In this document: positions 1-8,246 of the stretch, one piece after another
Position numbering within the stretch: the first letter of the stretch is position 1
Layout: every line of letters starts with the position of its first letter
Assembly (NCBI RefSeq): GCF_900143565.1
Contig: NZ_FREX01000002.1
Coordinates: 1-64,000, forward strand
Direction: 5' to 3'
DNA length: 64,000 bases
Source: Pseudovibrio sp. Alg231-02
Lineage (GTDB): Bacteria > Pseudomonadota > Alphaproteobacteria > Rhizobiales > Stappiaceae
Program-made: the position numbers and the translations under genes
Notes under the pieces: model-generated
Database searches by the model: none
The model's input: only the letters and a program-made list of their open reading frames with translations
Told to the model about the DNA's origin: nothing

Positions 1-1129
1 GTGCTGGGGGTTCAGCCGGGGTGGTTTTGTCGGCGGCGGTGTTGGTTAGGACCAGGACGGATACGGTGGTGCCGACGCGGAGGAGGATGTCTTTGGGGAT
101 GTCTGCGATTTTGATGCGGACCGGGATGCGTTGGGCGAGGCGTATCCACTCGAAGGTCGGGTTGATGTTAGGGAGCAGGTCGGAGCCTGTGCTGCCATCG
201 GATTGAGAAATGCCCCAGCCGATGCTTTCGACCTCTCCGTGAACCACCTGATCAGGATAGGCCATCAGGGTCATGATGACTTTATCGCCGATGTTGATCC
301 TGCTGATTTTTGTTTCTGGAAAGTAGGCGTCGATCCAGAAGCTGGTAATATCTACGAGGGCAAGGGCTGGCTCATTTTCAACGGTTTGACTGCCCAGGCG
401 CAGGTTAAGGTTGGTGACGTAGCCGGATACAGGTGCAGATACACGAGAGAAGCCAAGGTCTAACTCAGCCATGCGTAACGCTGCTTTTGCAGAGCGGAGT
501 TGCGCGTTTTCATCGCCTGTTGCGCCAAGTGTTGCAATGACCTTGGCAAGGGAGGCTTGAGCTTCTACAAGAGCTGCTTCTGCTTGAGCGAGGCCTGACT
601 GGGCTTTTTCGGTGTCTGAGAGGGCGACGATATAGCTCTTTTCAATCTGATCATATGTGCGCTGCGTGACATAACCGTCTTTGAGTAGCTTGGCGTTCCG
701 GTCCAGATTTCCCTTGATGTTTTTCAGGGTGGCGATGGAGGAGCGAAGTTCTGAACTGGCTTGCTCCACGTTCGAGCGATACTGGGCAACGTTTGCTTCC
801 GAAGCTTCGCGCTCTTTTTCAAGCGCGTTGAGTTGATCGATCGTTTGATCAAGATCCGCTTTCTTCTCAGCAAAGGTTGCTTCAAATGTTCTTGGGTCGA
901 TGCGGAAGAGCAGTTGCCCTGCTTGTACACTTTGATTGTCTTTGATTGGAAGATCTACGATCGGCCCGGAGACACGGGTTGCGATTTGGATGACGTTTGC
1001 TCTGACCTGACCATCGCGTGTCCATGGGTTTTGCAAGTAGGCATAGTATTTATAAGCGAACGCGAGAACTGCGACGCCAACGATCGTGCCCGTTATCATT
1101 GCTTTATGTGTGGGTTTCAATGCTCTCAT
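1..1129 (-). CDS. HlyD-family membrane fusion protein, AaeA/EmrA-like (C-terminus cut by window edge)
   Basis: Periplasmic adaptor that would link an inner-membrane pump to the outer membrane. The frame is open from an ATG at 1129 to position 1, about 376 residues. One N-terminal membrane anchor (about residues 10-26) is followed by the biotinyl-lipoyl strand region, a long alpha-helical hairpin rich in E, K, Q and A (about 85-200) and the beta-barrel domain. The start overlaps the stop of the DUF1656 gene by 4 bases (ATGA), so translation is coupled. FUSC + DUF1656 + HlyD is the layout of the E. coli aaeBXA aromatic-acid efflux operon. The substrate here is unknown. The missing part should be only a short C-terminal tail. 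Confidence 0.9.
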   Translation of the reverse strand, partial: MRALKPTHKAMITGTIVGVAVLAFAYKYYAYLQNPWTRDGQVRANVIQIATRVSGPIVDLPIKDNQSVQAGQLLFRIDPRTFEATFAEKKADLDQTIDQLNALEKEREASEANVAQYRSNVEQASSELRSSIATLKNIKGNLDRNAKLLKDGYVTQRTYDQIEKSYIVALSDTEKAQSGLAQAEAALVEAQASLAKVIATLGATGDENAQLRSAKAALRMAELDLGFSRVSAPVSGYVTNLNLRLGSQTVENEPALALVDITSFWIDAYFPETKISRINIGDKVIMTLMAYPDQVVHGEVESIGWGISQSDGSTGSDLLPNINPTFEWIRLAQRIPVRIKIADIPKDILLRVGTTVSVLVLTNTAADKTTPAEPPA

Positions 1130-1338
1130 ATCGGAATGACCCAACTTCCAATTACTGCGGTGTAGATGACGGCCAAAGCCAGGAAGACGCCGGGTGGATA
1201 GAGGAGGAATCTGGAAAGCCGGTATCTGTTTAACAAACGTGATGTGATCCAGCTGAGAAGCAAACCTAAGAAAGACGCGATCAGAAATGGGGGGAAATAA
1301 ACGGCCCCAATGGCCCATTCACCAGGATATCCATTCAT
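1126..1338 (-). CDS. DUF1656 small membrane protein (AaeX-like)
   Basis: A 70-residue protein with two predicted membrane segments, N-terminal at about residues 10-30 and C-terminal at about 48-66. It starts MNGYPGEWAIG. This ATG has an AAAGGAG ribosome-binding site ten bases upstream and begins 14 bases after the FUSC stop. An in-frame ATG 15 codons earlier would overlap the FUSC gene and has no comparable site. DUF1656 proteins almost always sit between FUSC and HlyD genes of aromatic-acid efflux systems; their exact job is not established. Confidence 0.88.
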   Translation of the reverse strand: MNGYPGEWAIGAVYFPPFLIASFLGLLLSWITSRLLNRYRLSRFLLYPPGVFLALAVIYTAVIGSWVIPI

Positions 1339-1352
1339 TGACGCATACTCCT

Positions 1353-3503
1353 TTAGAAACGAGCTTCTTTCAGATAAGGCCAATCGACTTTTTGAGATTG
1401 CTCTTCATAGTCTTCTAATGCCTGATAAACACTGCGAATACCTCCAAGAATGCGATAGATATTTAATCGTTCCCCTAACTCTCCATCATATTTACTCTGT
1501 TCTTGCTCTGCCTTTGAGATTTTATCTTCTATTTCCGGGAGTCTTGTTTCGCGTAGTTTTAAAGTCGCTTCTAACGTTTCACATGAGGGCTCTTCCACCA
1601 GTTTTGTGAAGTCAGTCATCAGCTGAGTGCTCCAGCCATGAATGTCATGCTTTAGCGTCTCATAAAGTTGGCTGTTTTCAGCAGTTTTGAACTCATCCAT
1701 CAGGACTGACAGGCGAATGGAAAGTGCCTCAAGAACAACGGTGATCTTGATCAGTTCACTTTTCTCAATGTCTTGAGAGATCTCCGGTATCCAGCCTCGA
1801 ATGATATGAGGGATGCTTTCGATCTCGTTGATGTAGTGTCGTCTGAGGTAGCGTTGCCAGCGGGAGTCCTTTGTCGTGTGTTTGTTTTTCTGATCTGACA
1901 AAAGATAGCTTGCACCTTTAAAGAAGCGGCGTAGCAGGTTGAGATATTGAACTTCTGGGCGCAGGTTAAATGTGAATGTGGACACACACGCAAAAATTGC
2001 CACGACTATGATGAAAACGAGCAATTGATCGACTGCATAATTGAAGCTGTATGTCTGGGTGTTGCTTATGCCTGTTGTCATTACGAAATTCGCCAGGCCA
2101 AACATTCTTCCCAAAGTTGCCTCAGGTGAATGAAAGAAATAGGAGATGGAAAATACTGATATGAAAATGACAGCCCCAAGAGACCAGAAACTATGCAAAT
2201 GCGGCATTATCAAAAGGTAGATGCTGGCTGCGAATATGTTTGATGAAACGCCAATCTTCAACAACCTGAGAGGCCTGATATACGGGTCGGTTGATAGGGA
2301 GATGCTATACACGCCTACTAAGATCAAAAGTACGGGGCCAGTTGGAAGATTTGGGGAATAGATATAGGCGATATAAGCGATCCAAAGACACAGGAAGGCG
2401 CGAAAAGCCCCCTTCAAAGCGCCGATATTTATGATGTGCTTTTTAGGCGTAGGCGCGACTTTAAAGGTGGTGTCAGTACGTTGGCGCAAGCCAAATATGA
2501 CGGCGTTTATCTCATATAGCTGATATGTAATATGTTCGATGTTTCTGAGTTGATTGACGTAAAGTGACAGGGCTGCTTTTTCGAGTTGCTTGAGACCTGC
2601 AGTATTGGTTTTATTGATATGAAGTTCGCGTTGTGGGCTGGTGTAGTCCGAATGCTCTCCCAAAGACATCTTGGTGATAGCCGTTAAGCGCTGCTCTACT
2701 TCATTGATGTATTGGGAGCGCCAAGGCAGGTGTTTTTTAAGCTCAATTGTTTGAACGTCACCTATGTTTTGCCGGCACGCTTCTATTGCCCGTTCGTAAT
2801 CAACCCACAGTTTCGCGGCATCTTTCCATAAATCGTGAACTTCCCAGATTTCATAGTTTTCGAGTTGGGCAATATTGGAAAGCTCCTCGAATCTGGCCTG
2901 TAATGATGAGAAGTCGCCTTGTTGCTTCAGGTACTGTTGGGGAGCGCGTGAGAACCCGTTGTCCAATGTTTCTTGAAAAATCCCAAGGGCAGCGTGGCTC
3001 AGGTGGCTGGCTGTGCTGTAAAGCGCTTTCGCTGATGTCTTAGGCCAAAGGACAGCTGAGACCACACTGTAGGTGATCACGCCTAAAGCAGTCTCCTCAA
3101 TCCGCAGCATTGCGGTATAGAAGGCAGGCTCATTGCTTGTTGATGAATCCACAACCACAATGATTGTTACGAAAGCTGCCACGTTCCAAAAATAGGCGTT
3201 TCGTGTTGTGCTCTTCATATAGGTGCAAACTAAAACAAAGCTGGATAAGACAATCATAAACATCCAGCGTTGTTGCGGATAAAGGGAGAGGATCAGGAGT
3301 GCTGCGACCGCCGCAATGAATGTCCCGGCAATGCGCTGCGCGCCTTTGTTGAAGGATTGTCCTGATGTTTCCAGCGAGATAAATGCAACGGCCAGACCAG
3401 CCCAATACGGGCGGTCCCAATCCATGTAGAGCGCAATGGCGTAAGCGATCACCATTGCTAACCCAACCTTAATTGAATCCTTTGCTCTGTCGCTGAGAAA
3501 CAT
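1353..3503 (-). CDS. FUSC-family efflux transporter (AaeB-like inner-membrane pump)
   Basis: A 716-residue protein. It has two hydrophobic blocks, at about residues 10-165 and 370-515, each with several membrane segments, separated and followed by charged cytoplasmic regions. This duplicated layout is typical of the FUSC family (AaeB/YccS/PET), which exports aromatic carboxylic acids or related amphiphiles. It is the first gene of a three-gene operon with DUF1656 and HlyD. The length is usual for the family. A GAGG motif lies just two bases before the ATG, which is closer than ideal, so the start could be slightly off. No regulator gene is adjacent. Confidence 0.9.
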   Translation of the reverse strand: MFLSDRAKDSIKVGLAMVIAYAIALYMDWDRPYWAGLAVAFISLETSGQSFNKGAQRIAGTFIAAVAALLILSLYPQQRWMFMIVLSSFVLVCTYMKSTTRNAYFWNVAAFVTIIVVVDSSTSNEPAFYTAMLRIEETALGVITYSVVSAVLWPKTSAKALYSTASHLSHAALGIFQETLDNGFSRAPQQYLKQQGDFSSLQARFEELSNIAQLENYEIWEVHDLWKDAAKLWVDYERAIEACRQNIGDVQTIELKKHLPWRSQYINEVEQRLTAITKMSLGEHSDYTSPQRELHINKTNTAGLKQLEKAALSLYVNQLRNIEHITYQLYEINAVIFGLRQRTDTTFKVAPTPKKHIINIGALKGAFRAFLCLWIAYIAYIYSPNLPTGPVLLILVGVYSISLSTDPYIRPLRLLKIGVSSNIFAASIYLLIMPHLHSFWSLGAVIFISVFSISYFFHSPEATLGRMFGLANFVMTTGISNTQTYSFNYAVDQLLVFIIVVAIFACVSTFTFNLRPEVQYLNLLRRFFKGASYLLSDQKNKHTTKDSRWQRYLRRHYINEIESIPHIIRGWIPEISQDIEKSELIKITVVLEALSIRLSVLMDEFKTAENSQLYETLKHDIHGWSTQLMTDFTKLVEEPSCETLEATLKLRETRLPEIEDKISKAEQEQSKYDGELGERLNIYRILGGIRSVYQALEDYEEQSQKVDWPYLKEARF

Positions 3504-3711
3504 ATCCTCACTCGCTGACGTTTCCAGTCATGCCTGAAAAGCACTTCAGCCAAGATAGGTTGAAGACGTGTGAGATAGGTTTTGGTTTTTCTTTCAATTC
3601 GTTGCGTTGTTTTATCAAGACACGGACGGTGACTTGAACCCGATTTCGAAGATGTTTGCTTTTGGTGATTACGTTTCTTGTCAGAGCAGGTTTGGAAGAT
3701 GGAGGTCTGTG

Positions 3712-4104
3712 ATGGCTCTAATTGATCATAATGCGCAGGAACTGGAAGAGTGGCGGGGTGGGGTGGTGACGCGGATGAGGGTCTCTGCTGTGAATGGTGC
3801 GCATCAGCTTTGTATTTTTGATCAGTGGTGTGAGCCCGGAAGTGGGGCCCCGTTGCATCTGCATGCGGTGGAAGAGCTTTTGGAGGTGATTGACGGAACT
3901 GCGGAGATCACTTGCGGAGACGAACAGTATGTCGCGACAGGTAATCAGAGTGTCCTGATCCCTGCCGGACGTTTGCATGGGTTTTGTAATGTGGGTGATG
4001 GAACGCTGCATGTGCGGGCGACACTGGCTGCGCCAATCTTTGAGGCCAGTTATGAGAACAGCACGGAGGTGTCTCGCCGTTGGGTGCCGGATGGATCGTT
4101 GTGA
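3712..4104 (+). CDS. Cupin-domain protein
   Basis: A 130-residue single-domain cupin. The first cupin motif is visible as G-S-G-A-P-L-H-L-H with a downstream E (about residues 43-58), and the second as a P-A-G-x-x-H-G-F segment (about 85-93). The histidines and glutamate are the usual metal ligands. The chosen ATG follows a GGAGG site by about six bases; an upstream in-frame start would add 35 residues with no cupin character. The gene stands alone between the efflux operon and the nitroreductase, with 169 bases to the latter. Such small cupins range from sugar-binding proteins to dioxygenases, so no reaction is assigned. Confidence 0.8.
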   Translation: MALIDHNAQELEEWRGGVVTRMRVSAVNGAHQLCIFDQWCEPGSGAPLHLHAVEELLEVIDGTAEITCGDEQYVATGNQSVLIPAGRLHGFCNVGDGTLHVRATLAAPIFEASYENSTEVSRRWVPDGSL

Positions 4105-4273
4105 TGGGTTTTAGAGGTCGGTTCAGCTTTCTGGAGGCAAGTTCAATAGATTTAGCCGTATTCTTCCGTTAGTTTTCGCTGAGACCTTACATGGGCTGTA
4201 GGACGCTGGGAGGCTGTCGTCGGTTTGGCTTGTGAGGGAAAGCAAAAGAATACCTGAAAAGCGGGGGAACAGG

Positions 4274-4966
4274 ATGTTTGCCAAAGAACACATTACCTAT
4301 GAGCCAGTGGATTTGCCGGATCGTCTGGACCTGAGCGATGAGCAGATGCTTGAAGCTGTGAAAGGCTTTTATGACAAGATGAAGCGTCGCCATACGGTTC
4401 GGGATTTTTCTAATCGTCCTGTTGCCCGAGAGGTTATTGAAGAGTGCATTCGCACGGCTGGTACAGCTCCTTCTGGTGCGAACCATCAGCCCTGGCATTT
4501 TGTGGCGATCTCTCAACCTGAGTTTAAGAAGCGTATTCGGGATGGTGCGGAAGAAGAAGAGCGCCGGTTTTATGACGGCGGCGCGGGTGATGAGTGGATC
4601 AAAGCGCTTGAGCCAATTGGCACTAATGACGACAAGCCCCACTTGGAAGACGCGCCGTGGCTGATTGTTGTGTTTGCACAGCGTTGGGGGCAGTTTGAAG
4701 ACGGGACGCGCTACAAGAACTACTATGTGCCTGAAAGCACTGGCATTGCTTGTGGTTTTCTGCTGACGGCGCTGCACCATGCAGGGCTGGTTTCGCTGAC
4801 CCATACGCCCAACCCGATGAAATTTTTGAATGGCATGCTGGATCGCCCTGACTCCGAAAAACCAATCATGATCATTGCAGTTGGTCACCCGGCTGAAGAT
4901 GCCAAGGTGCCTGCTGTGGCGAAGCTGAAGAAGCCTCTTTCTGAAATCCTGACTGTAGCGGATTAG
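4274..4966 (+). CDS. FMN nitroreductase-fold oxidoreductase, iodotyrosine deiodinase-like
   Basis: A 230-residue flavoprotein of the nitroreductase superfamily. The FMN-binding start R-R-H-T-V-R-D-F is followed by [17 protein letters not shown], then a run of four glutamates, then [17 protein letters not shown] and a T-x-T-P loop. As I remember the human and mouse iodotyrosine deiodinases, these blocks are shared, as are RP-x-x-EK and VG-x-P near the end. Of the substrate-lid residues Glu157, Tyr161 and Lys182 of the mouse enzyme, the Glu and Lys seem conserved, with Phe where Tyr stands. The start follows a GGGGGAA stretch. Its 3' end overlaps the convergent copper ATPase gene by 4 bases. 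The alternative is a generic nitroreductase. Confidence 0.82.
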   Translation: MFAKEHITYEPVDLPDRLDLSDEQMLEAVKGFYDKMKRRHTVRDFSNRPVAREVIEECIRTAGTAPSGANHQPWHFVAISQPEFKKRIRDGAEEEERRFYDGGAGDEWIKALEPIGTNDDKPHLEDAPWLIVVFAQRWGQFEDGTRYKNYYVPESTGIACGFLLTALHHAGLVSLTHTPNPMKFLNGMLDRPDSEKPIMIIAVGHPAEDAKVPAVAKLKKPLSEILTVAD

Positions 4967-7302
4967 AGCTTCAGGTTTTTCAGACGCAGGGAGTTCATCA
5001 CCACGCAGAAGGATGACAGGCTCATGGCCAGTGCTGCAATCATGGGTGAGAGCAGCGCTCCGGTGAAGGGGTAGAGAATGCCTGCTGCGATGGGGACACC
5101 TGCGGAGTTGTAGACGAACGCCAGAAACAGGTTCTGGCGGATGTTGCGCAACGACCCGATGGCGAGCTTGCGGGCACGCACAATGCCTGTGAGATCGCCA
5201 TTCAGCAATGTGATGCCCGCGCTTTCGACGGCGACGTCTGCGCCCGTTCCCATTGCCAGCCCTACATCGGCAGAAGCAAGAGCGGGTGCGTCGTTGACAC
5301 CGTCGCCTGCCATTGCAACCATTGCTCCGGATGCATGGAGCTGGTCGACCAGTGTCTTCTTGTCTTCTGGCAAGGCTTCTGCCTTGAACTCATCAATACC
5401 GACGGAGTTGGCCACGGCTTTGGCTGTCAGGGCATTGTCTCCGGTTGCCATGACGACTTTGATACCGGCCTCATGCAGTTGCTGGATGGCCTCGGCTGCG
5501 TTTTCTTTGATCGGGTCGGAGATGGCGATCAAGCCGATGATTTCTTGCTCATTTGACATATAGATGCTGGTGTTGCCTGCAGCACTCAAAGCTTGGTGCT
5601 TTTGCTTCATGTCTTCAGAGATCTTATCGGTGAGGTTGAAGATGACCGGGTTGCCGATGGCGTAGAGCTTGCCCTCTACCTTCGCGCTAACGCCCTTTCC
5701 GGTGTGGGCCTCAAAATCATCGGAGTTGGACAGCGACATTTTTCTGGCTGAGGCAGCATGGACGATTGCTTCCGCCAGCGGATGCTCGGAGCCTTTTTCG
5801 ATGGAGGCCGCGATGTGGAGGAGTTGGTCCTCGGTGTAACCCTCAGAGAAAGACTGGATTGAGGTGACGGTCGGTTTGCCTTCTGTGATGGTTCCTGTCT
5901 TGTCGACAATGAGCGTATCGACCTTGGACATGAGCTCCAGCGCGGTGGCATCTTTGATGAGCACGCCTGCCTGCGCACCCCGGCCACTGGCAGTCATGAT
6001 GGACATGGGCGTGGCAAGGCCGAGGGCGCACGGGCAGGCGATGATGAGCACTGATACGGCGACGATGACGGCGTAAGACAGGGATGGTGCCGGGCCGACA
6101 ACCAACCAGATGAAGAATGAGAGAATGGAGATGCTGACCACGGTGGGGACGAAGTAAGACGAGACTTTATCTGCCATGCCCTGAATGGGCGCGCGTGAGC
6201 GTTGGGCAGAGGAGACCATGGTGACGATCTTGGAGAGCATGGTGTCTGCGCCGACGTTTGTTGCCTCAATGATCAGCGTTCCGTTTTTGTTGAGTGTTCC
6301 ACCTGTGACCGTGTCTCCGACGTTTTTCTCAAGGGCGATGGGCTCACCGGTGATCATGCTTTCATCCAGGTAGGATTGACCATCGACGACGCGAGAATCG
6401 ACAGGGACTGCCTCTCCAGGGCGGACACGGAGCTTGTCGCCCGTCATGATGTTCTCGAGGGGGGCGTCATACTCTGTGCCGTCGTCCAGCACGCGGCGTG
6501 CCGTTTTGGGGGCAAGGTCAAGCAGGGCGCGGATGGCGTCACCCGTGCGCTCGCGGGCTCGCATTTCCAGCACCTGCCCCATAAAGATCAGCGCCAAGAT
6601 GACAGCCGAGGCCTCGTAATAGACCGGCGGATGGCCTGTGGCAGCGCGGATGCTTGGGGGAAACAGGCCGGGTAGGAATGTTGCCACCAGAGAGTAAAGA
6701 TAGGCGGCACCGACGCCCAGGGTGATGAGCGTCCACATGTTGAGGTTCCATGTGGTGATGGATTTGACGCCGCGCTCGAACAATGGAGTGCCCGCCCACA
6801 GAACAACAGGTGTTGCGAGGACAAATTCAACATAGATGGCTGTGGGTTCTCCGATCCATTCGCGGAACGGGAGGCCGATGAAGGGGCCCATGGTGATGGC
6901 GAGCAGGGGAACGGAGAGGATTGCGCTGAGCCAGAAGCGTCTTGTGAAGTCGACCAGTTCGTGGCTGGGTTCGTCATTGCTGGTGACTGTCATGGGCTCC
7001 AATGCCATGCCGCAGATAGGGCATTCGCCGGGGCCTTTCTTGACGATCTCCGGATGCATGGGGCAGGTGTAATCGACATCCTGCGTCTGTGTGTCCTGCT
7101 GCTTTTTGCTGTTGCCAGAGGCGTAGTAATAGGGATCGCTGTCGAACTTATTGAAGCATTTGTCGGAGCAGAAGTGGTAGGGCTTTCCTGAAAAATCAGC
7201 TGAGAGGGTGTCGGCTGTGACTGTTACGGACATGCCGCAGACCGGATCCTGCTCCGTGGGGGAGGTGGCATTGGGTTGTGGTGTGTTTGATGCCTCGTCC
7301 AT
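4963..7302 (-). CDS. copA: Cu(+)-exporting P1B-type ATPase with N-terminal YHS and heavy-metal-binding domains
   Basis: A 779-residue P-type ATPase that pumps copper out of the cytoplasm. The N-terminus carries a YHS domain (about residues 18-60, D-P-V-C-G-M) and a C-P-M-H-P-E...C-P-I-C-G-M heavy-metal-binding domain (about 80-105) in place of the common HMA domains. Then come the membrane segments, the T-G-E-P actuator loop (about 318), CPC in the transport helix (about 423), the phosphorylated Asp in DKTGT (about 467) and GDGVND (about 665). Y-N-S-A-G-V-P and M-S-L-S-S in the last two helices fit the P1B-1 (monovalent copper) signature. No CueR or chaperone gene is nearby, and I saw no clear CueR box upstream. 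Confidence 0.93.
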   Translation of the reverse strand: MDEASNTPQPNATSPTEQDPVCGMSVTVTADTLSADFSGKPYHFCSDKCFNKFDSDPYYYASGNSKKQQDTQTQDVDYTCPMHPEIVKKGPGECPICGMALEPMTVTSNDEPSHELVDFTRRFWLSAILSVPLLAITMGPFIGLPFREWIGEPTAIYVEFVLATPVVLWAGTPLFERGVKSITTWNLNMWTLITLGVGAAYLYSLVATFLPGLFPPSIRAATGHPPVYYEASAVILALIFMGQVLEMRARERTGDAIRALLDLAPKTARRVLDDGTEYDAPLENIMTGDKLRVRPGEAVPVDSRVVDGQSYLDESMITGEPIALEKNVGDTVTGGTLNKNGTLIIEATNVGADTMLSKIVTMVSSAQRSRAPIQGMADKVSSYFVPTVVSISILSFFIWLVVGPAPSLSYAVIVAVSVLIIACPCALGLATPMSIMTASGRGAQAGVLIKDATALELMSKVDTLIVDKTGTITEGKPTVTSIQSFSEGYTEDQLLHIAASIEKGSEHPLAEAIVHAASARKMSLSNSDDFEAHTGKGVSAKVEGKLYAIGNPVIFNLTDKISEDMKQKHQALSAAGNTSIYMSNEQEIIGLIAISDPIKENAAEAIQQLHEAGIKVVMATGDNALTAKAVANSVGIDEFKAEALPEDKKTLVDQLHASGAMVAMAGDGVNDAPALASADVGLAMGTGADVAVESAGITLLNGDLTGIVRARKLAIGSLRNIRQNLFLAFVYNSAGVPIAAGILYPFTGALLSPMIAALAMSLSSFCVVMNSLRLKNLKL

Positions 7303-7500
7303 CGGTCAAAAGGCTCCCTGATCCAGCGCGCACGCGTTCTACCAGCGCAGATCATATGCCTTTGCAGTGCCTTAAAGGATTAAAGCTCCGTGGGACTTGG
7401 CAGTATCACTAGGCAGAACTTAATGGAAATGAGGGCATTTGGGTCAAGTTGCCAAGAGCGATTGTCTGTTGGCCATGGAGAGCGATCTGGCTCTCATTTA

Positions 7501-8145
7501 TTATGTGTCGCTTTGCGTTTGAGCCAGCTTCAGATGCGGTTCCATGATCATGGCGAACTTGCGGATGATCTTTTCGATGTAATCCGGGTCGCTGTGGAAC
7601 TCCTGCTGGAAAATCATGCCGCGGATGAAAGAGCGCCAGATGAGGAGGGTTAGAGTTACGTCTTCAATGGTCTCTTTATCTAAACCCGGTGGCAGAAAGA
7701 ACTGGTTGAGCTGCTCGTTCCAGTCTTCCAGTTTGGGGGAGATGCGCAGGGACAATGCCTTGTCCGTGCGGGTTGCCATGATGATTTCAGAGAAGGCGCG
7801 CCCCTCTGGTGTGTCGATGATGTTTTTCCAATAGGTTACGAGTGCGTCGGCGAGTGTCCCGTTACCAGAATGCGTTACTTGCGCGAAGGGGAAAGAGTTT
7901 GGGCTTTCCTGTTGGTAGTGGCGCAAAATTCTTGAGAGCAGAAAGTCGACCGTTCCAATCACCAGATCTTCCTTGGAGGGGAAGTGGTGCATCAGGGCAC
8001 CGCGACTGACATCAACGCCTTCCAGCACGCGATTGATTGAGGTTTCTGCATAGCCGAGCCGGTCGAGGCAATCGATGGTCGACTTAATGAGGGCTTTGCG
8101 TGTGTTTTCACCGCGCTGCTTCTTCTTGTCTAACTTGCTTACCAT
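7501..8145 (-). CDS. TetR-family transcriptional regulator, probable repressor of the divergent atu-like operon (AtuR-like)
   Basis: A 214-residue TetR protein. The helix-turn-helix lies at about residues 14-60 (S-I-N-R-V-L-E-G-V-D-V-S-R-G-A-L-M-H-H-F-P), followed by a variable ligand-binding domain. The ATG at 8145 is preferred because an AAGG lies seven bases upstream; a TTG two codons earlier is less likely. The gene is divergent from the AtuA-like gene with 101 bases between them, and an 18-base imperfect palindrome lies in that gap. In Pseudomonas aeruginosa the TetR repressor AtuR sits in exactly this position relative to atuA. The effector is presumably a pathway acyl-CoA, by analogy. 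Confidence 0.88.
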   Translation of the reverse strand: MVSKLDKKKQRGENTRKALIKSTIDCLDRLGYAETSINRVLEGVDVSRGALMHHFPSKEDLVIGTVDFLLSRILRHYQQESPNSFPFAQVTHSGNGTLADALVTYWKNIIDTPEGRAFSEIIMATRTDKALSLRISPKLEDWNEQLNQFFLPPGLDKETIEDVTLTLLIWRSFIRGMIFQQEFHSDPDYIEKIIRKFAMIMEPHLKLAQTQSDT

Positions 8146-8207
8146 GATCAACCTTAGCCTTAGGAAGGGGTTTTCTCTGAAACACTTGACGTATTGGGAA
8201 CTAGTAT

Positions 8208-8225
8208 ATACCGTACGTTTGGTAT
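8208..8225. promoter_or_regulatory. Inverted-repeat operator candidate for the TetR regulator
   Basis: ATACCGTACGTTTGGTAT is an imperfect palindrome matching its own reverse complement at 14 of 18 positions, including five bases at each end and the central ACGT. It lies between the divergent TetR and AtuA-like genes, 22 bases before the latter's start codon, where binding would block transcription. TTGACG at 8186-8191 is a candidate -35 element for the rightward promoter. Confidence 0.6.
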
Positions 8226-8246
8226 GTAAAAGAGGTTTCCGTTAAA

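Noticed and set aside
7303-7500. CCTTAAAGGATTAAAG as a possible copper-regulator box upstream of the P1B-ATPase
   Set aside because: It does not match the CueR pattern (long dyad with a 19-base spacer promoter) well enough, and no CueR gene is nearby.
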